The position numbers and the translations under genes are program-made. This document shows, in pieces, positions 58,815 through 64,000 of a stretch of 64,000 bases of DNA. The number at the start of each line of letters is the position of its first letter. The first letter of the stretch is position 1. The stretch is taken from NCBI GenBank assembly GCA_946552115.1, contig CAMNRH010000004.1, positions 1-64,000 on the forward strand, written 5' to 3'. The notes beneath the pieces are model-generated. The model was not told the origin of the DNA. It was given only the letters and a program-made list of their open reading frames with translations, and searched no databases. Origin of the DNA: an uncultured Lachnospiraceae bacterium (GTDB taxonomy: Bacteria > Bacillota > Clostridia > Lachnospirales > Lachnospiraceae).

Positions 58815-60020
58815 ATGAATAAAGTGTTATTTGTAATTGCGACTTTAGATAAGGGAGGGGCAGAACGGACGTTATCTAATATAGTAACCCATTTCCCGGA
58901 CGGCTGGCAGATTGATATCCTAATAAATAATAAAGAGTGTATTGATTATCCATATAAAGGTAATATATTATCTCTTTCTCTTCCAGGTTTCGGAGAAAAA
59001 AAGTCCGTTCTATATTTATTGAAAGAAGTTGTAAAGCGAACGGTTTATTTAAAGAAGATAAAAAGAGATAATCATTATCGTGCATGTATAAGCGTTCTTC
59101 CCAGTTCAAATGTTTCTAACGTATTGTCCGGAAATAAATATTGTAAAACAATTGTTTCAATACATAGTATGAATGATAAGTGCGGAATGATCGGCAGGCT
59201 TGGAGTTTTCTTTTTTGTTAAAATATTATATCATTGTGCTGACAAAATAATAGTAGTTTCAAGGGAAATCGCAGTGAGGTTAATAAAGCAATTCAAAATA
59301 CCAGGTAACAGAGTAGATACCATAGTAAATGGATATGATAATGAATGGGCACAGGAAAAAATGAAAATGTTCCCCGAAACCGGGAGAAAAGATATTTTGG
59401 ATGGGAAAAAAGATAAAATATTAGTTACAGTGGGAAGGTTGGCCGAGCAAAAGGGACAGTGGCATTTGATACGGGCTTTTTCAGAAGTAGTGAAACAGGA
59501 ACCGGAAACCAAATTGGTAATTGTTGGGGGTGGTGTGCTGAAAAGATATTTAACGGAATTGATTCGAATGTACAGGTTGGAAGAAAAAGTTATTTTGACA
59601 GGATATTCCGATAATCCGCTTTGGTATAGCGCGCTTGCGGATGTTTTTGTATTACCGTCGCTATCGGAGGGATATCCAAACGCATTGGTCGAGGCTGTTT
59701 GCTGTGGGAAGCCATGTATTGCGGCGGATGTTCACTCCGGAGTACGGGAAATACTGGCGCCTGACCTGGACGCAGCAGGAGAAAGGACAGATCATATATC
59801 AGAGGAAGAATATGGTATATTAATTCCTGTATGCAGCGGTAAAAAGTATCAGAATAAAGAGACGCTTGAGCCCGCAGAAAAAAAGATGGCGGATGCCATC
59901 GTGATGTTACTTCGGGATGATGAAAAAAGAAAGCATTATATGCACAAGAGCGTGGAGAGAAGCAAGGATTTAGATATTAAGAAAATCATTGATAAATGGA
60001 TGGATGTTATTTTAGAGTAA
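58815..60020 (+). CDS. GT4 glycosyltransferase
   Basis: LDKGGAERTL, VGRLAEQKGQWHLIRAF, PSLSEGYPNALVEA. Confidence 0.94.
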   Translation: MNKVLFVIATLDKGGAERTLSNIVTHFPDGWQIDILINNKECIDYPYKGNILSLSLPGFGEKKSVLYLLKEVVKRTVYLKKIKRDNHYRACISVLPSSNVSNVLSGNKYCKTIVSIHSMNDKCGMIGRLGVFFFVKILYHCADKIIVVSREIAVRLIKQFKIPGNRVDTIVNGYDNEWAQEKMKMFPETGRKDILDGKKDKILVTVGRLAEQKGQWHLIRAFSEVVKQEPETKLVIVGGGVLKRYLTELIRMYRLEEKVILTGYSDNPLWYSALADVFVLPSLSEGYPNALVEAVCCGKPCIAADVHSGVREILAPDLDAAGERTDHISEEEYGILIPVCSGKKYQNKETLEPAEKKMADAIVMLLRDDEKRKHYMHKSVERSKDLDIKKIIDKWMDVILE

Positions 60021-60038
60021 AATGTGGTGAGTTTTATT

Positions 60039-61052
60039 ATGGAAGAATTGGTATCAATTATTATACCGGCTTATCAGGAGGAAAAGAGAATAGAGCGCTG
60101 TCTTCAAAGTATTGTCGCTTCGACATACCGCAATTTGGAGTTGATCGTGGTTAATGACGGCTCTACCGATAATACAGAGAAGGTTATCAAAGATTTTAAG
60201 GAAAGAAACAAGGCCAAGAGTATTTCAATAAATTTACATACGATTTCTAACGGAGGGGCGGGCCGGGCGCGCAACTATGGACTGTGTCTTACAAAAGGAG
60301 ACTATATTGGCTTTGTAGATGCAGATGATATGATTCACCCGCAAATGATAGAAAAACTTGTTCATGGCATGCGGAAAGGAAATGATCTGTCTTTGTGCGG
60401 ATTGTTATTTTGCAATGAGGAGGGAAAGCCCAAAATCCGCCAATCCTGTTTACGCAGACAAAGGAAGCAGTGTCCCCGTCAGGCGTTGGAGCTGGCAATG
60501 TGGGCGCAGATTCAGATGAGTCTTTGTACGATGCTGTTCCGCCGTGAAATAATTATGGACGCGGGAGGAAAGCCAGCTTTATTATGCCCTGAGGATATTG
60601 TGGCATTTGAAGATTTTGCGTTTATTCTCGAATATATAAGCCGTTGCAGTGGCTTTATGGAGGTTTTTCCTTTTTATGGATATTTTTACTGTAAGCGTAA
60701 AGGAAGTACAACGGGCATCAGCCGTACGGCAAAGGAGCTTTGTTATGCTTTGCAGCCTGTTTTAGACGCAGGAGACAGGGTAGACGATGCAAATTTTGTT
60801 GCGCATAAGCTCCTGTATGTATTTTTGATGATGGAATTTTGGTATAAAGAAGCGCTTAAAAGCAGCAGGCATGAATTTTCTCCGCAGTGTGAAGATTGGA
60901 GGGTTTATATGCGGGAGCTTGAACGATATGCAGATGTTTATATGAATGCTTCCAGTGTTGCTTTGTATAAGAAACTGGCCATGTGGGTTGTCAGGAAGCA
61001 TCCTGAGATGGGATGGTTTTTGGCAAAGACGGCAGGGAGATTGGTATTTTAA
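60039..61052 (+). CDS. GT2 glycosyltransferase
   Basis: VSIIIPAYQEEKRIERCLQSI, VDADD. Confidence 0.93.
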   Translation: MEELVSIIIPAYQEEKRIERCLQSIVASTYRNLELIVVNDGSTDNTEKVIKDFKERNKAKSISINLHTISNGGAGRARNYGLCLTKGDYIGFVDADDMIHPQMIEKLVHGMRKGNDLSLCGLLFCNEEGKPKIRQSCLRRQRKQCPRQALELAMWAQIQMSLCTMLFRREIIMDAGGKPALLCPEDIVAFEDFAFILEYISRCSGFMEVFPFYGYFYCKRKGSTTGISRTAKELCYALQPVLDAGDRVDDANFVAHKLLYVFLMMEFWYKEALKSSRHEFSPQCEDWRVYMRELERYADVYMNASSVALYKKLAMWVVRKHPEMGWFLAKTAGRLVF

Positions 61053-61066
61053 AGAGGAGCATAGCC

Positions 61067-61756
61067 GTGAGAAAGAAAATTTTAAAACAATTGACGGATA
61101 TAAGACCGGTGAAGTATGTGCATTGCAGGGAAAAGATGATTGCACTGACATTCGATGACGGGTATGAATATACAAAAGAGATATTAGAAAAGCTCAGGCA
61201 TCATCATGTAAAAGCTACTTTTTTTATGGTAGGGGACTGGGTTGAACAGGAACCTGCACTCTGCCGTAAAGTATCTGAGGCAGGACATGAGATTGGCAAC
61301 CACAGCTACAGCCATTGTGATATGACCCAATTATCCAGGGATGATGCGCTTGTGGAAATAAAACGGGCGCAGAATCTCATCGGAAAAATTACCGGGAAAG
61401 AATGTACATTAGTCCGTTTTCCTTATAATAAGTGTAATATGGCTTTGATGGGGGTAGTGAAAGAACAGGGATTGCAGGCCATAGGATGTTCGTTTGACAG
61501 CTTCGATTGGACGGGAATTGAGGCGGAAATGATCTGTAAAAATGTATTGGAGAGTAAAAAGTTAAAAAGAGGAGCCATTGTTTTGATGCATACGAATCAT
61601 TACAATACGGTGGAGGCGTTGGATCAGCTGATTCCGGTTTTAAAAAGAAAGGGCTATCAATTGGTAAGGGTTTCTGATATGCTTGTAAAAAATAGAAATA
61701 AAACAGATAAAGAGCTCCCTGTTTTATTGAGGGTATTCCGGGGGGAAGAATCATGA
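61067..61756 (+). CDS. Polysaccharide deacetylase (NodB-like, CE4)
   Basis: LTFDDGYEYTKEIL, GNHSYSHCDM; GTG start 61067 with upstream GAGGAG. Confidence 0.93.
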   Translation: MRKKILKQLTDIRPVKYVHCREKMIALTFDDGYEYTKEILEKLRHHHVKATFFMVGDWVEQEPALCRKVSEAGHEIGNHSYSHCDMTQLSRDDALVEIKRAQNLIGKITGKECTLVRFPYNKCNMALMGVVKEQGLQAIGCSFDSFDWTGIEAEMICKNVLESKKLKRGAIVLMHTNHYNTVEALDQLIPVLKRKGYQLVRVSDMLVKNRNKTDKELPVLLRVFRGEES

Positions 61757-62865
61757 AACAGGTAGGTATTTTAACATTTCACTGTGCGGACAATTGCGGG
61801 GCGATGCTGCAGGCCTATGGTTTGAAACAATATTTAAAAGAAAAAAAAGTGAACGCTGAGATTATTGACTATCGTCCTTTTTTTATGACAGGAAGGCATT
61901 GGTGGATTCCGTATGTACCAACGGGAAGTATACTATATCGTTTGAAATATGGGATATATGGATGGAAGAATAATTTAAAAAAAGAAAGGCTGTTTTTTAA
62001 AAAAAGGCGGAATATGAAACGGTTTCGGACAGAGTATTTGATTGAAAAAGGACAAAGAAAGCTATTTTTCACATGTCAGATGAAACATTTACCATATCAA
62101 TACTATTTAGTCGGAAGCGACCAGATATGGAATCCCGATATCACATGCGGGTTAAGAAAGGCGTATTTTGGCGATTTTGAAAACAGGGAGAAAGAGAAAG
62201 TGATTGCTTATGCGGCCAGTTTAGGCAGTGCCTCTCTTTCAGAAGAGTATGATAAAGAATTTTCAGAGAAGCTGAAGCATGTAGACAGTATTTCTGTCAG
62301 AGAGAGCGGGGCGATTCCGTATATAAAGCGATTTTGTACCAGGGAGGTTGCGGCGGTTCCGGATCCGGTTTTTCTGTTGAATAAAAGAAAATGGCAGGAG
62401 ATTGAAAAGCTGCCGGAGGAGGAAGGCTATATTTTTTTGTATGTAACGGAAAGCAATGATAAGCTGCTCCGTTATGTGAAGAAATTATCGAAAAAATGTG
62501 ATTTATCTATTATAAAAATGGGAAACGGGACAGAGCCGGAAGAGGAAGGCTTTTCAGTAGATGATACGGCAGGACCGTCTGAGTTTTTAGGGTATATTCA
62601 TAAGGCCGGCTATATAATAACCAATTCTTTCCACGGGATAGCTTTTAGCATTATCTATCAGAAAAAATTTGCGGCATTTCAGCATAGCAGTGTTGGAGAA
62701 AGAATAACGAATGTTTTGAAATATTATGGATTGGAAAACAGGCTGTATCAGGATAATAAAAATGTAAAAATAGATGATGCAATTAACTGGGGGGAAATTG
62801 AGAGGAAAACGGAACAGAGCGTGAGTCTGGCCGAGGAGTTTTTGATGGATAATATGGAACAATAA
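61753..62865 (+). CDS. Polysaccharide pyruvyl transferase family protein
   Basis: GILTFHCADNCGAMLQAYGL, VGSDQIWNP, TNSFHGIAFS; paralog 10352-11476. Confidence 0.93.
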   Translation: MKQVGILTFHCADNCGAMLQAYGLKQYLKEKKVNAEIIDYRPFFMTGRHWWIPYVPTGSILYRLKYGIYGWKNNLKKERLFFKKRRNMKRFRTEYLIEKGQRKLFFTCQMKHLPYQYYLVGSDQIWNPDITCGLRKAYFGDFENREKEKVIAYAASLGSASLSEEYDKEFSEKLKHVDSISVRESGAIPYIKRFCTREVAAVPDPVFLLNKRKWQEIEKLPEEEGYIFLYVTESNDKLLRYVKKLSKKCDLSIIKMGNGTEPEEEGFSVDDTAGPSEFLGYIHKAGYIITNSFHGIAFSIIYQKKFAAFQHSSVGERITNVLKYYGLENRLYQDNKNVKIDDAINWGEIERKTEQSVSLAEEFLMDNMEQ

Positions 62866-62896
62866 CTGCATAATACATAGTTCAGAGGAAAATACA

Positions 62897-64000
62897 ATGA
62901 TAGAGATGTTCAAATACCTGACAGGTATACTGTCAAAAAAGGAGCAAAAATTCTGGAAAATTTTGGCTGTGATGGATTTTATCAGTCCGCTTACAGATAT
63001 TATTAACTTTTCTGTTATTATATATATTATGAATGTTGTGATACAGGAGCAGCAGGCATCCAGAGAGATTGTTGGATTTACGTATTTTATGGGCATGGTT
63101 TCTGTCTTAAAAGGCCTGTTTGATTTATATAAATGTAAAATTCGCAATCAATTTATATATGACGGAGCAGAAGAATTATCAGAGAAGCTGTTCGAACTGC
63201 TGCTAAAAGAAGATTTGATGCATCATAATCAGAAGAATGTGGCCCAGGCGTTTGCTTTCGTTCGCGACGATTCGAAAAACAGTATGAATATTATTGTAGC
63301 CAGTATTGATATCTGGATCAATAGTATCACCCTGACAGGATATTTTGCAGTAATGATTTATACTTCAAAATGGCTGGGGCTGGTAAGCTGTGCCGCGTTT
63401 GTAGCGCTTGTGGCCGGATTGTTTTTCTTTTATCGAAATCAGATACAGCTGTATGGCGAAAGGTCAAGAGCATATGCGATTAAAGCAAATGCGCAGATTA
63501 CAATTGCATATGGAAATTTCAAGGAAACGAAAATTGCAGACAATGCCTCGGCTATTTTACAGAGGTATTGTGATGCAGGAGAGGAATTTACACGGGTACA
63601 AAAGCAATTTCAATATAAGAAAAGTGTAATAAGCATGTTTATGCAAAATTTTGTTATGACTGCAATGTTTCTTATATTAGCCTTTTTTTTAGGTAATCCG
63701 GGAGAAAACACGAATTATTTTCTTGCTTCCATGGTGGTATATCTTACCATGCTGATTAAAATGATACCTGTGGCATATGATATTGTAAGCGGATTGAATG
63801 ATGTAAAGTTTTTACAGAAATCATTTGATTTGTTAAAAGAAGGGATGACCAGATACTGTGAAATAAAAGAGAAAGAGAGCCGGGAAGAAAAAATCAGAAA
63901 GAAAGAATTGACGTTAAAGAAAGGGATTTTTGTTGATCATCTCACATTTTCCTATAATGAACGAAAGGAAATATTCAGGAATGCGTCTATAAGTATTCCA
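62897..64000 (+). CDS. ABC transporter with fused TM and ATPase domains (MsbA-like), truncated by window end
   Basis: Open frame from ATG 62897 (MIEMFKYLTGILSKKEQKFWKIL...), TM region then KGIFVDHLTFSYNERKEIFRNASISIP at the start of the nucleotide-binding domain. Confidence 0.85.
   Translation, partial: MIEMFKYLTGILSKKEQKFWKILAVMDFISPLTDIINFSVIIYIMNVVIQEQQASREIVGFTYFMGMVSVLKGLFDLYKCKIRNQFIYDGAEELSEKLFELLLKEDLMHHNQKNVAQAFAFVRDDSKNSMNIIVASIDIWINSITLTGYFAVMIYTSKWLGLVSCAAFVALVAGLFFFYRNQIQLYGERSRAYAIKANAQITIAYGNFKETKIADNASAILQRYCDAGEEFTRVQKQFQYKKSVISMFMQNFVMTAMFLILAFFLGNPGENTNYFLASMVVYLTMLIKMIPVAYDIVSGLNDVKFLQKSFDLLKEGMTRYCEIKEKESREEKIRKKELTLKKGIFVDHLTFSYNERKEIFRNASISIP

Overview
Window from a Firmicute, probably Lachnospiraceae-like (host is inference). 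The left edge (1-5.0 kb) is ordinary chromosome: tRNA-Asn, a PilZ protein, a hybrid histidine kinase, a DUF3810-like protein and a DUF1847-like protein. The rest is two large, diverged, back-to-back exopolysaccharide clusters. Each starts with a Gram-positive-type Pel core in the order pelD-pelE-(PelA-like)-pelF-pelG. The left cluster runs on the minus strand (28911 down to 5070, 19 genes). The right cluster runs on the plus strand (30402 to beyond 64000, at least 24 genes). Between them lies a ~1.4 kb segment encoding one tyrosine recombinase, bounded by two inverted 27-bp sites. Each site is an 11-bp inverted arm pair around a 5-bp asymmetric spacer (AATTC versus GAATT), the expected form of a tyrosine-recombinase core site. 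The sites end 29 bp and 44 bp upstream of the two pelD start codons. A good promoter-like sequence (TTGACA-N18-TAACAT, minus strand) lies inside the segment and fires outward toward the left cluster. I interpret this as a recombinase-encoding invertible promoter cassette that selects which of two complete Pel-type polysaccharides is made, with c-di-GMP gating kept in both PelD copies (degenerate GGDEF with intact RxxD). Other notable features: a Dlt-like acylation cassette with unusual domain fusions (adenylation-nitroreductase; SGNH plus two FAM3/ILEI-like domains; a duplicated N-terminal domain on a DUF6020-like protein and an MBOAT), a GT2-ABC permease fusion, an FrhB-GtrA fusion, 11-aa tandem repeats, and a 98-bp perfectly identical tract between the two PelA-like genes suggesting gene conversion. 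All calls are from reading the sequence; no searches were run.
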